From Lysobacter antibioticus (GTDB taxonomy: Bacteria > Pseudomonadota > Gammaproteobacteria > Xanthomonadales > Xanthomonadaceae): a DNA stretch of 64,000 bases. Below are positions 8,392-16,870 of the stretch, one piece after another. The first letter of the stretch is position 1. Every line of letters begins with the position of its first letter. The notes under the pieces are model-generated. The model had not been told where the DNA came from. It saw only the letters and a list, made by a program, of their open reading frames with translations, and did no database searches. The position numbers and the translations under genes are program-made. The stretch spans positions 4,045,894-4,109,893 of the forward strand of contig NZ_CP013141.1 of NCBI RefSeq assembly GCF_001442535.1, given 5' to 3'.

Positions 8392-10605
8392 TTACTCGAT
8401 GAGCAGGTAGTCGCCCGCCTCCGAGACCAGTTCATCGCCGGTCTCCGTGCGCAGCAATCCATTCTTGAAATCGAAGGTGTGAGTTGCCCTTTGCCAGCTC
8501 GTCAGACTGTCGCGGATCGATCCGACTTCGGCACGCAGCCGGAAGGCGCCCTTGAGGGGCGCGGCATAGCTGGTACCGGCCATCGCCATCGGGCTGTCCA
8601 GTACGCTCCCGGCGATGTCGTCAAGCAGCCGCAATACGTAGGTGGCTCCCGCCTCCGGGCCAATCGATCCTTGCCCGTGATCGACCAATTGGTCCGCTTG
8701 AAGCTTTCGGTCGCGGTGGACCCAGGACACCACCAGGTCGCCGTCGATCGACGGCGGATAGCGCAGACCGTTGAGCTTCAGGTCGCCGGGTGGATATGGC
8801 CGCGCCTGCCGCTGGGCCAGCTTGCCCGTGTCCACCGGCGCCAGCGCGGGATCGAGCTGCGCGCTGGAGGTCCGCGTCAGCAGTTTCGCTTGCACGGTTT
8901 CGCCGACGCTGTAGTCGGTCGGATCATTGGCTGCGAAATCATCGTAGAACCAAATGCGCGCACCGGCCGCGTGTGACACGGGCACCGTATCAGCGCACCC
9001 CCGCGCCAACGTGGCGGACTGCGCTTGCGGGTCGATGGCGACGACGCGGACGATCTCGTCCTCGACCAACGCGGCCGTGCCGGCCGTGATCTGATCCAGC
9101 CCTCGACCCGCGGCCAGTTGCATCGCCACCGTGGTGGCGGTCATTGCCTCGGCCAGCACAGCGGTCGGACACCAATCGCCGACGCCGGCCTCGCTGAACT
9201 CGCCGCTGCCGACACGGGTCGTCAGCACGTAGTTCAGCGCCAGGCCGCCCGCCTGTTCGGCCACCGCCAGAACGGCACCGGCATCAACCGGGACAGCCGC
9301 CAACTCCGTGGCATTGAGCATGCTGGCCAGGTCGCGGTAGCTGGCCTCGATCAACCGCCGATTCGGCGACGGCTGCGGGATGCGGTCCGGCGGCATCCAG
9401 ACCGGAGGTTGCGGCTCCAAATAGGCCGTCGTAGGCAAGCCGAACACGTCTTGCACTGCGGCGACTGTAATCGCCCCCTCGGCCAGCTTGCCGTCGTCAA
9501 ACGTCCCGACCCGCAAGACCAGGTTGTCCAGGCCGCGAAACGGCTCGCGAACACGGAAGACGCCGCCGGGCGCCAGGAGGCCGCCGCGGCGGTCGAAGCG
9601 CAGCTTCAACCGTTTGAGCCCGGAACAGGCAACGGTCAGGTCTCGCATGCCGACCCGCCCTGCCAGCTCTGCGGTCGGCAGGCCCTTATAGTCCGTCGTG
9701 CTGGAAGCCACGCCGCCGGCGGCTTGGATACCGGCCAAGTCCTCGACCCGGATCTGTCGCTCTTCGTCCTTGATCGGGTCGTACCACGTCACGATCAGTT
9801 GGTTGATCGCACCGTCTTGCGCCGCGCCCTCGTCCTCCTCGATAGCCAGCAGGCCCGACTCATAGTCGAACACTGGTAGGTCTTCGATCCGGTAGTCATC
9901 GCGCAGCAGCTTCAGCGTCAGCCTACCGGTCGAGCGATCCGTGTACTGAGCGGCACCGACATGGTCGATCACGACCTGCATGAAGTCGGCGATCGGCGAT
10001 TGTCGGTTCCAGCGCAGGCACAACCCAAACCCTTCGGCGTGCAGCGTGTCGGCGGCGGCGCGATAGCTGGGTTCATCCAGCACGCCCCGGTCCAGGCCTC
10101 GGCCCCAATCGCGGTTGGTCAAACACTCGACCAGGATGTGCGCAGGATTCATCGCCCGGATAGCGCCGTTGGCGAGCCAGATCACCGCCTTCTCGGGATA
10201 CCAGGGTGCGCCGTCCCATCCCGCCAGCGCGCGGCGCACGCGCATCTTCCAGGGCTTCGGGTACGGATTGTTGGCCGCGATCTGGCCGTCGAAGTATTGG
10301 GTGGTGACGTTGCGGAAGGCCGGCGTCGGGACGCCGTGCAGTGCGCCCAACGCAGGCAAGACCGCCTGGGCCGCTTCGCCCATTAGCACGTCCAACCACC
10401 CCTTGATTCCGCCTTCCCCCTTGTCGCCGCCGAACAGGTCAGGCTTGTTGATGAAGAAACGACTCGTTTTCGTGACCGAGCCTTTCCAGGCTTCGCGGTC
10501 GCCGACCCGGATCTCGACTAGCTCGTCCAGCGGGCCACGCGACAGGCCCATATGCAGTCCGAACAGATAGCGATGCCCGACCGTCTGCTTCTTACTGCTG
10601 CCCAC
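8392..10605 (-). CDS. Large tail tip / host-specificity-like protein
   Basis: A 737-residue tail protein of the type found near the distal end of siphophage tails; its N-terminus (SSKKQTVGHRYLFGLHMGL) and the NKPDLFGGDKGEGG segment are familiar from Pseudomonas, Xanthomonas and related phages. It probably forms part of the tail tip or hub, like lambda gpJ in position. The open frame extends upstream to 10773, but the GTG at 10605 has GGAGG 6 nt before it, and this removes a long low-complexity Arg/Ser/Thr stretch overlapping the previous gene. It overlaps that gene by 14 nt. Confidence 0.85.
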   Translation of the reverse strand: MGSSKKQTVGHRYLFGLHMGLSRGPLDELVEIRVGDREAWKGSVTKTSRFFINKPDLFGGDKGEGGIKGWLDVLMGEAAQAVLPALGALHGVPTPAFRNVTTQYFDGQIAANNPYPKPWKMRVRRALAGWDGAPWYPEKAVIWLANGAIRAMNPAHILVECLTNRDWGRGLDRGVLDEPSYRAAADTLHAEGFGLCLRWNRQSPIADFMQVVIDHVGAAQYTDRSTGRLTLKLLRDDYRIEDLPVFDYESGLLAIEEDEGAAQDGAINQLIVTWYDPIKDEERQIRVEDLAGIQAAGGVASSTTDYKGLPTAELAGRVGMRDLTVACSGLKRLKLRFDRRGGLLAPGGVFRVREPFRGLDNLVLRVGTFDDGKLAEGAITVAAVQDVFGLPTTAYLEPQPPVWMPPDRIPQPSPNRRLIEASYRDLASMLNATELAAVPVDAGAVLAVAEQAGGLALNYVLTTRVGSGEFSEAGVGDWCPTAVLAEAMTATTVAMQLAAGRGLDQITAGTAALVEDEIVRVVAIDPQAQSATLARGCADTVPVSHAAGARIWFYDDFAANDPTDYSVGETVQAKLLTRTSSAQLDPALAPVDTGKLAQRQARPYPPGDLKLNGLRYPPSIDGDLVVSWVHRDRKLQADQLVDHGQGSIGPEAGATYVLRLLDDIAGSVLDSPMAMAGTSYAAPLKGAFRLRAEVGSIRDSLTSWQRATHTFDFKNGLLRTETGDELVSEAGDYLLIE

Positions 10606-10813
10606 GCTCGGCCTCCGCGCGCGCGAACGCGACCAGGTGCAACCCCAATGCGTCGCCGGTCGCTTCGATGGTCTCGGCGTCGATGCCGTTGCGTAGGAAT
10701 GCGTTCCAGTCCAGGCCGTAGTAGGCAAACCACTCGCGTCCGCCCCGCGCACAGAAGCCCGGGCGGGGCCCAAAGCCCGGCGCGCGGCGTAGGTGATCGA
10801 GGGTCACGATCAC
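10592..10813 (-). CDS. Small tail-module protein of unknown function
   Basis: A 73-residue product starting at a GTG that overlaps the stop of the preceding gene as GTGA, a sign of translational coupling. It contains a conserved-looking block (FGPRPGFCARGGREWFAYYGLDW) followed by a short acidic-basic helix. It sits between a small tail gene and the tail tip gene, in the place of lambda K/I, and has one Cys and no other motif. Probably needed for tip assembly; no function can be assigned from sequence. Confidence 0.7.
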   Translation of the reverse strand: MIVTLDHLRRAPGFGPRPGFCARGGREWFAYYGLDWNAFLRNGIDAETIEATGDALGLHLVAFARAEAERGQQ

Positions 10814-11046
10814 TTCTTGCCGCCCTTTTGTTTGATCGGCTGGGTCCGGTACTGGCCGACGCCGAGCACCATCCAGTCCGGCGTCCACACATCGCCGAAC
10901 ACCACCGACTGCGGCGTGCCCTCGGTGCTTTGAGGGAACTGGAAGTCGCCGAACGCAGCGGGTTTGGGCTGCGGCGGTTTCGGCCGTGCGGCTGCCGAGA
11001 CGAAGTAGCTGCTGACCCAGATCGCAAGCTGGACCCAGATGTTCAT
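10810..11046 (-). CDS. Small tail-assembly-associated membrane-like protein
   Basis: A 78-residue product with a hydrophobic N-terminus (MNIWVQLAIWVSSYFVSAA), a Pro/Lys-rich linker, then a segment FGDFQFPQSTEGTPQSVVFG typical of small proteins just upstream of tail tip proteins in several siphophages. The frame is open further upstream, but the ATG at 11046 follows closely on the end of the previous gene (11063). The strongly basic C-terminus is KQKGGKK. Exact role unknown. Confidence 0.7.
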   Translation of the reverse strand: MNIWVQLAIWVSSYFVSAAARPKPPQPKPAAFGDFQFPQSTEGTPQSVVFGDVWTPDWMVLGVGQYRTQPIKQKGGKK

Positions 11047-11062
11047 GAGGAGATTCCGCGAA

Positions 11063-11878
11063 TCAGAAGAGGGGCGTGCCGTCGAACGGCGATTTACCGG
11101 GCAGGCCGGGTACGCCGCCGTAGTTGGGGGCGTTGTTGAACTTGCTATGGCAAATCGACATCGATCGGCCGCAGCCGGCATAGGCGACGACGGCCTGGCC
11201 GATACGCAGACCGTCACCCGCTCCGAGGAGGACCAAACGCTCGCCGACATGCGTACGGATGCCCCGCCGCTCCAAACCGGCCTCGCCCAGATCCCACGCC
11301 AGAAAGCCGCCGGCGAACCAGCCGTCCGGGTACTGACTGAAGATGCCGGCCGTAACGACGTTGCCGGCGAGCGTGGTCAGCGAGGCCGGAACGCGATGAG
11401 CCTCAGGGTTAACCCGGCAATTGCGGTCGTAGAGCGTGTACGGGCAACCGCGCGTCCAGGCCAGACGCAGGCCAGGCTGCCCGAGCGCGGCATCAAGCGA
11501 TTGGCACCGGACCTCGGTGCTTTCCAGCGACGGCCGGTTAACGCCCGCTACGCGGCCCATCCAGACCACGCGCGCATCGCCATCACCTTCGTGGACATCG
11601 CGGACGACAACGGCGACCTCGCTCGAAGGCGGCAGCCCGCGATAGAGACGGGCGACTTCAAAGTCGCCTGGCGCGGTGATCGTCAGCATGTCGCTGGCCG
11701 CATGCCCCGACTGGCGAATTCCATCATCCCGAACGGCGATGGCCCGATAGGTTTGGGTATCCAGCGCGAAGTCGCGATCGCCACCGGTGTAGCGCCAGCG
11801 CCGAGCGCCGCGCACGAACTCGTAAAGCCGCCGCGGGTTGCCCGCGGCAGTCGATCGTTCCAACTGTTCAAAGCTCAT
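11063..11878 (-). CDS. Phage tail protein, BR0599/DUF2163-like
   Basis: The 271-residue protein has the build of the BR0599/DUF2163 family found in siphophages and gene transfer agents: an N-terminal beta region with a GDFEVARLY-type segment, a central CPYTLYDRNCRVN Cys motif and a C-terminal CGRSMSICHSKFNNAPNYGG. The Cys residues (C-x6-C and C-x5-C) may bind a metal or iron-sulfur cluster. In gene transfer agents this family lies between the tape measure and the tip hub, as here. Its ATG overlaps the stop of the preceding gene by 4 nt. Confidence 0.85.
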   Translation of the reverse strand: MSFEQLERSTAAGNPRRLYEFVRGARRWRYTGGDRDFALDTQTYRAIAVRDDGIRQSGHAASDMLTITAPGDFEVARLYRGLPPSSEVAVVVRDVHEGDGDARVVWMGRVAGVNRPSLESTEVRCQSLDAALGQPGLRLAWTRGCPYTLYDRNCRVNPEAHRVPASLTTLAGNVVTAGIFSQYPDGWFAGGFLAWDLGEAGLERRGIRTHVGERLVLLGAGDGLRIGQAVVAYAGCGRSMSICHSKFNNAPNYGGVPGLPGKSPFDGTPLF

Positions 11879-13584
11879 GCCGGGGCGGGGCCGCTGTCGT
11901 CGCTATCGGGGTCGCGCACAGCGCGAAGGACTAGGGAGGCGTCGGCGGCGCCGTCGCTGTCGGTGTGGTGCTCGATTTCGGCCTCGTCGCTGTCGCCGCG
12001 GCTGAGCACCAGGAAGCTGATGCGTTGGACCGCTTGTGGACGAATGTCCACACCGATCGCGGTATCGATCGTCAGTCGCTCGATCTCGTCGTCCAGGGCC
12101 ACCGCTGCGGTGATCCGGCGGTGGATGGCTTGGCCGTTTCGCAACTCGATCCGCAAGTCGCGTCGGCCAGGTCGCAAGCCGGCGAACCGCGCCAGCCCTA
12201 CGTTCGCCACATCGAGCGCCGTGGCCGTGCCGGCGACGTTAGCGACCAGGACCAGGTCGTCGGCATGCGTTGGCCGCCAGACCGCACACTGGCGCCCGCG
12301 CAGGGTGTACAGCCAGGAGCGGACCGCCGACCGCTCGGCGCGACCGTGCATGCGCCAATGGTGGGCCTGCGAAACCGCCGCCCAGTCGGCCGGGTCCATC
12401 ACGAAGGGTCGGCCGAAATCGTTGTCCAGCGTCAATAGCACCCGCTGCCAGCCATTCGACAGGGCCTCGGTTTCATCCGGCCGCTGCGCCAACACGGGGT
12501 GTCCGCGATACATCGGCGCGTCCGCCACGGTCGGCCAGTCACAGGACTCGACGATGTCGAAGCGGGCGCTGATTGCCGCGGCTTGATCGGACAGCCGCGT
12601 CACCTTCGGCAGTTCGGCCAGTCGCGCTGTCCGCACCGGATACAGCCGAGTGCCGCGCGGCCACGCCTTCGTCGTCGGATGCCGCAGCGTGATCGAGATG
12701 GCGCCGATGGCCTCGACTTCGGCCACTTCGACCTCGAAGGCGGTCTTGCCGCACAACTGCACCAGGCCGCCCACACGGAAGTCGCGATGCGCTGGGTCGC
12801 AGGCAATGACCCGCACACCGAGTGCATGCTCGTTGGCCAGCCACTGCACATCGGGCCAGATCGGCAGCGCCCAGGTCCGTCCGCCCCAGCCGAATACGGC
12901 GAGGTCCAGCAGTACCCGTTCGCGGCCGTCCACGATCATCCTGGCCTCGAACGAACGGCGCGGCGCGGAACGTAAGCCGCGGCGCTGCTCGACCTGGGTC
13001 GGACTGGTCAGAATGTCGGTCTTCCACGCCAGCCGTTCGAGCACGCCGCGCGACCAATCCGGCGCAAACGCCCAGGCGACGATCCGTTGGCCGGTGATGA
13101 CGACTGGGATCGCGCCGAACCCGGCGAACTGAAAGGAAAGCGTTGCGGCAATGACCGGAGGGCCATCAGTGCCGACTGCGATTTGCCAGGTCCGCTCCGA
13201 CAGCGGAGCGAACGGTAGCGGCGTTGCGCCGGGGGCCGTGAGTACGATGCCTTCACCGGCCACCAGCGCGGCATCCGTCAGCGTCAGGGCTCGGGCGCGG
13301 TAGGCGTTCCAGACGCGCACAGCGCGCTGCTGGACGCTGCTGACGTTGCCCAGGTTGAGCACTCGCGGCTCGACGTGGATGCGGTCGAAGAAGTCTTCGC
13401 CGAACATCGCCTGCAGCGCGCCACGACGTTGGTCCGCGACGTGCTGAGGCACAGCCACAGAGCGTGCACCGAAGCGCGGCTCCGAGCCGAGCGCGCCACC
13501 GGCGCGACCGTCCCAGACCGGCGGCGAGGTGAAGTAGTCGCCCTGACCGCTGAAGGTCAGCGGCCACAGGGCGGTCCACGGCAT
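11875..13584 (-). CDS. Phage tail/tip structural protein (569 aa)
   Basis: A large acidic beta-rich protein encoded between the 311-residue structural gene and the BR0599-like gene, coupled to the latter by ATGA. It begins MPWTALWPLTFSGQGDYFTSPPVWDG and contains several W-rich blocks and repeated domain-like stretches, consistent with a distal tail or tip component. No enzyme motif is visible. The assignment rests on position in a continuous tail operon, not on recognised homology. Confidence 0.75.
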   Translation of the reverse strand: MPWTALWPLTFSGQGDYFTSPPVWDGRAGGALGSEPRFGARSVAVPQHVADQRRGALQAMFGEDFFDRIHVEPRVLNLGNVSSVQQRAVRVWNAYRARALTLTDAALVAGEGIVLTAPGATPLPFAPLSERTWQIAVGTDGPPVIAATLSFQFAGFGAIPVVITGQRIVAWAFAPDWSRGVLERLAWKTDILTSPTQVEQRRGLRSAPRRSFEARMIVDGRERVLLDLAVFGWGGRTWALPIWPDVQWLANEHALGVRVIACDPAHRDFRVGGLVQLCGKTAFEVEVAEVEAIGAISITLRHPTTKAWPRGTRLYPVRTARLAELPKVTRLSDQAAAISARFDIVESCDWPTVADAPMYRGHPVLAQRPDETEALSNGWQRVLLTLDNDFGRPFVMDPADWAAVSQAHHWRMHGRAERSAVRSWLYTLRGRQCAVWRPTHADDLVLVANVAGTATALDVANVGLARFAGLRPGRRDLRIELRNGQAIHRRITAAVALDDEIERLTIDTAIGVDIRPQAVQRISFLVLSRGDSDEAEIEHHTDSDGAADASLVLRAVRDPDSDDSGPAPA

Positions 13585-13594
13585 AGGGCTCGGC

Positions 13595-14530
13595 TCAGTC
13601 GGTGATGCGGTAGGCGTAGCCGTAGATGCCGCTGTTGGGGGTGCCGGCCGGTCCGTTCTTGCGATGGACCGGAAACAGCTTCCATCGGTCGCTGCCCAGT
13701 GTCAGCTCCTCGCCCGGGGCGTAGCTGTCCAAGCGGATGAAACGCAGATCCGGCGGATGGCCGACATCCGAGAACAATCCCGCCCCACGCGGCACCGCGC
13801 ACCACAGCGGTTGACCCGGCGCCCGGCCGGTAAGCGTGCTGTGTCCCAGATCCTTGAGTAGGTTGATCGGCGCAGCTCGACCGCGCCATCCGCACAGCAG
13901 TCGGCGTGTATCCGTGTCCGAATCGGAAACGGAATGCCAACGTGACGCAACGCCGTCGTAGTCGGCGCGCACACGGGTGACCGGCGAGACGAAGTTGTAC
14001 CAGGCATCGTCAAACGCCACGGCATGGCGTTGATCGTCCGGACTGTTGATGTGGTTAGCGTCGTAGAACCACTGACTGCCGTAGACGTACTGGCCGGTAT
14101 GAACGGCTCCCGCCGTGACCAAGCGCCCGGTGCCAAAGTGCTTGAACGTGCCAGCTTGTGTTTCCAGCACGATGTGCAGGTACGGCTGAGGCGCGACCTG
14201 GCTGAAGAAGTGGACGGCGCTGTACGGCCCCTGGGCGTAGTTGGTCCAGGCAATCGCGCTGGCTTCGTTCTGTACGTCGGCATTAGCGTTGGCGACGTAA
14301 CCGGTGTGGCCGAAGGCCCCTACGAACGGCGGCGGCCGATTGCCGTCCCCGCCGGTCAGCTCGGTCAGGAACGTTGCATACAGCGGACCTGCATGCAGGC
14401 TCAGCGCCCTCCCAGTCTTGGTCGTGCGATCACGCAGCCCATCGATGGCCCAGCCGTTGCCTTGGGCAAACAGGCGCAGCTTGTCGAGCAGCTCGTTAGG
14501 ATCGTTTGCTGCGGAGGTCGCGTACGCCAT
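13595..14530 (-). CDS. Phage structural protein (311 aa)
   Basis: The product begins with a helical segment (DPNELLDKLRLFAQGNGWAIDGL), then a beta-rich region with a HFFSQVAPQPYLHIVLE block and an SxGYxYR-type C-terminus. Similar N-terminal segments occur in the larger neighbouring protein encoded upstream (YFNFLNQLEAALCSEGHAWG), suggesting two related tip or decoration proteins. The ATG shares one base with the stop of that neighbour. Function unknown; structural role inferred from operon position. Confidence 0.75.
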   Translation of the reverse strand: MAYATSAANDPNELLDKLRLFAQGNGWAIDGLRDRTTKTGRALSLHAGPLYATFLTELTGGDGNRPPPFVGAFGHTGYVANANADVQNEASAIAWTNYAQGPYSAVHFFSQVAPQPYLHIVLETQAGTFKHFGTGRLVTAGAVHTGQYVYGSQWFYDANHINSPDDQRHAVAFDDAWYNFVSPVTRVRADYDGVASRWHSVSDSDTDTRRLLCGWRGRAAPINLLKDLGHSTLTGRAPGQPLWCAVPRGAGLFSDVGHPPDLRFIRLDSYAPGEELTLGSDRWKLFPVHRKNGPAGTPNSGIYGYAYRITD

Positions 14531-16107
14531 CAGTCCAGCTTCAAGGCAAAGTAGTTGTCGGGTGAGATGCGAAACGCGTTCTGGAACGCCATCCAGGCCG
14601 AACCGTCCTGGTCGATGCGGGACTCAGACGCGGTACTGAAGCCCGTGGTCCAGCCGCAGCCGTCGAACTCGCCCAGCGAATGCCGCGGATTGGAGCTGCC
14701 CAGGATCAGGGGAAGCACCGGCGAGGAACCGTCGAGGTTCTCGCGCAAGTACGCGCGATCGCCCGAGGTGGACATCGCGCTCGGGTAGACCTTGCCCGGC
14801 GTTTCGCTGTCGCCGTATTCATTCGCTCCGGAGGCGTAGCGGTTGGCGTGTATACGCCAAACGTTGTCCGGATAGTTCACCACCAAGCCATATCGACCGG
14901 GATCAAAGAAGCTGCGGAAGTTGGCATCGGTCGCATCCGGCGTCAGCGTCTCAGTGGACCCGCACGCACCGATCGCGAGTGGGTACTCGTGAATCGACGG
15001 CGGCTCGTAGGCGTTGACGAAGCCCAGGTAAGCGCTGACGTAGACCGTGCCGATTCGGGCGACGATGGCGACGCGCTGGCCGTTGATGGCCAGCCAGTAG
15101 GTAAATGGGCCGTTGCGGAGCGGCAAGCAGCGCAGCCCGCTGACGTTGATCTGGGTACGCAGGCTGCGCAGCGGGTTGTGAGAGCGGAAACCGTACCAAT
15201 TGAGGTTGTAGGCAGCACGAGCGGCATCTTCGTACAGCTCGGCGCCGATGTAGATCGCCTTCTGCCCGTCCAGGCCCGGCGCCTGCACGATCCACTGCGC
15301 CCGGTCCTCCAGCTCGAAGTCGGCATTGAGATCGGTGTGGAAGCTGACGTCGTTCACTTCCAGCGGATCACCCCCCGCTGCCGCGGTGATCATCACCCTC
15401 CAGAACCGTGCAGACGGTGCCGCGCTTGTAATCGGGTACGTGCGCCGCATCTTGGCGGTCGGCCACGTCTGCCCCGACCAGGCTTGCACGGACGCCCAAG
15501 TCGCGCCGTCATCGGAGCGTTGCAGCGCGAACGCGGCCGGGCCGCGCGCGCCGCTGTCGCCGATACCGAGTGTCATCGCCTTGACGGAAGCCGGTCCGAT
15601 CATTTCGATCGTCGCGTGTGCCGGCAGATCCGCGACCGGACGCGTAGCTGTGGTGTCCATGCGGTTGTCGAAGACGGCGGTCGGATTGACGAAGTTCGTA
15701 GTCCGTGTGTTGGTGCTACGACAACCATAGCGTCGCACCAACGTCCAAGCCGGCGAGGTGTTCAGGGTGAAGCGGTCGCCCGCGACAAATGGGACGGAAC
15801 CCGGGTTGATCCGGAATCGTAGCCGGTCCGTTTCAAAGGGTTGGCCGACCCGCGCGGTGCCGAGATCGCCCGCGGCGGTGCCGATCACTTGGAAGCGCTC
15901 GGTGTCGAGCGCGGTGACGTTGAAGGCTTCGGCGACCGACGCCGCTCCGCCGCGGTAGCCACCGGTTGTACCGTCCAGGCCAGTCAGCGAGCCGTTGCCC
16001 ACTCCGGTGTACAGCAAACCCCAGGCGTGACCCTCGCTACACAGTGCGGCCTCAAGCTGATTGAGGAAATTGAAGTAGTCGGTCGCAATACCGGTACGAA
16101 GTGTCAT
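14530..16107 (-). CDS. Phage structural protein with discoidin-like region (525 aa)
   Basis: A Gly/Ala-rich beta protein. Residues ~150-250 contain the pattern of a galactose-binding/discoidin-type jelly roll (FVNPTAVFDNRMDTTATR, then STARFWRVMITA-like strands), a fold used for carbohydrate binding on virions. ATG 16107 is preferred over the TTG at 16119 because the residues after it (MTLRTGIATDYFNF) start the conserved helix; no clear Shine-Dalgarno site precedes it. It follows the unusual hairpin-rich gap and is the first tail gene after the tape measure. Confidence 0.75.
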   Translation of the reverse strand: MTLRTGIATDYFNFLNQLEAALCSEGHAWGLLYTGVGNGSLTGLDGTTGGYRGGAASVAEAFNVTALDTERFQVIGTAAGDLGTARVGQPFETDRLRFRINPGSVPFVAGDRFTLNTSPAWTLVRRYGCRSTNTRTTNFVNPTAVFDNRMDTTATRPVADLPAHATIEMIGPASVKAMTLGIGDSGARGPAAFALQRSDDGATWASVQAWSGQTWPTAKMRRTYPITSAAPSARFWRVMITAAAGGDPLEVNDVSFHTDLNADFELEDRAQWIVQAPGLDGQKAIYIGAELYEDAARAAYNLNWYGFRSHNPLRSLRTQINVSGLRCLPLRNGPFTYWLAINGQRVAIVARIGTVYVSAYLGFVNAYEPPSIHEYPLAIGACGSTETLTPDATDANFRSFFDPGRYGLVVNYPDNVWRIHANRYASGANEYGDSETPGKVYPSAMSTSGDRAYLRENLDGSSPVLPLILGSSNPRHSLGEFDGCGWTTGFSTASESRIDQDGSAWMAFQNAFRISPDNYFALKLD

Positions 16108-16125
16108 CTGATCACGCAAAGAAGA

Positions 16126-16792
16126 ATGCGACCGGCCCGAGGAGCCGATCGCATTGGGTAAGTAGGAGTTGCACTAACAGTGCAGAGCGAGCTGTGCAAA
16201 AAGAACGCCGCTCTCTGGAGCGGCGTCAAAGTTCGTTACACAGCTCCGAGTAAGAGCGGGGGAGCTTGCTGTGGGACAAGCCCCTCCCGCAGACGGACGT
16301 GCCGAGGGCCTCTGGGGAGAGTGTCCGTCTTCAGAATCAGTTTTATCGTTCCGGCCAGTGTGCTTTCAAGCAGGCGTAAATGTGCTTGATGAATATGTTC
16401 AACGAAGCCAAAGACAAAAATGAAAACGCGATCGGCGTGTGCTCCGATCGCGTGGGGTTGAACCTCCTGGGGAAGCAGCAACCTTCCGCCCAGGCTATCA
16501 ATCGCCTGAAGAAAGAGAAATGTGGTTCAGTCGGCACGCTTGGCCACAGGCCACTGGCGGATTCACTCGACAGCTGAGTCGAGCGTAAACATCCAACAAA
16601 AGGGAGGGGGCGCGCAGCGACGCGCCCCTCCCCAGTCGGACAGCCTCGTAGGCCCTTAACGGAGGGTGGGGACCGTCTGCCCGAGTGCAATGCTGCTCCG
16701 GAATTTGCGCCGAAAACTCGACCGAGACCCGGAGAAACGAAGTCGCAGCCTAAAAAGCGGAGGCGGCTTGTTCACGGAGACAAGCCGCCTCC
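16126..16792 (-). other. Gene-free interval with five same-strand terminator-like hairpins
   Basis: No convincing gene lies between 16108 and 16870. Five stem-loops are seen, each followed on minus by a T-rich run: 16759-16792 (12-bp stem GGAGGCGGCTTG, then CTTTTTA), 16601-16633 (GGGAGGGG..CGCG stem, then TTTTG), 16426-16452 (ACGCGATCGG, then TTTTCATTTTTG), 16205-16226 (ACGCCGCTC, then TTCTTTTTG) and 16126-16154 (ATGCGATCGG with one G-U pair, then TTCTTCTTT). Two stems share GCGATCGG. Further small inverted repeats lie between (for example CTCGAC/GTCGAG at 16567-16583). The first is a normal terminator for the tape measure gene; the others are unexplained. Confidence 0.7.
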
Positions 16793-16870
16793 TCAGGCGA
16801 TGCGCTCTAGGGGAAGAAGCACGTCGGCCTTGACCCCTATTTATCATGAAAATTGCGACGTTCATCACGT

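Noticed and set aside
11039..12586. 515-codon open frame on plus
   Set aside because: Antisense to two tail genes whose products match a tail operon; no family features.
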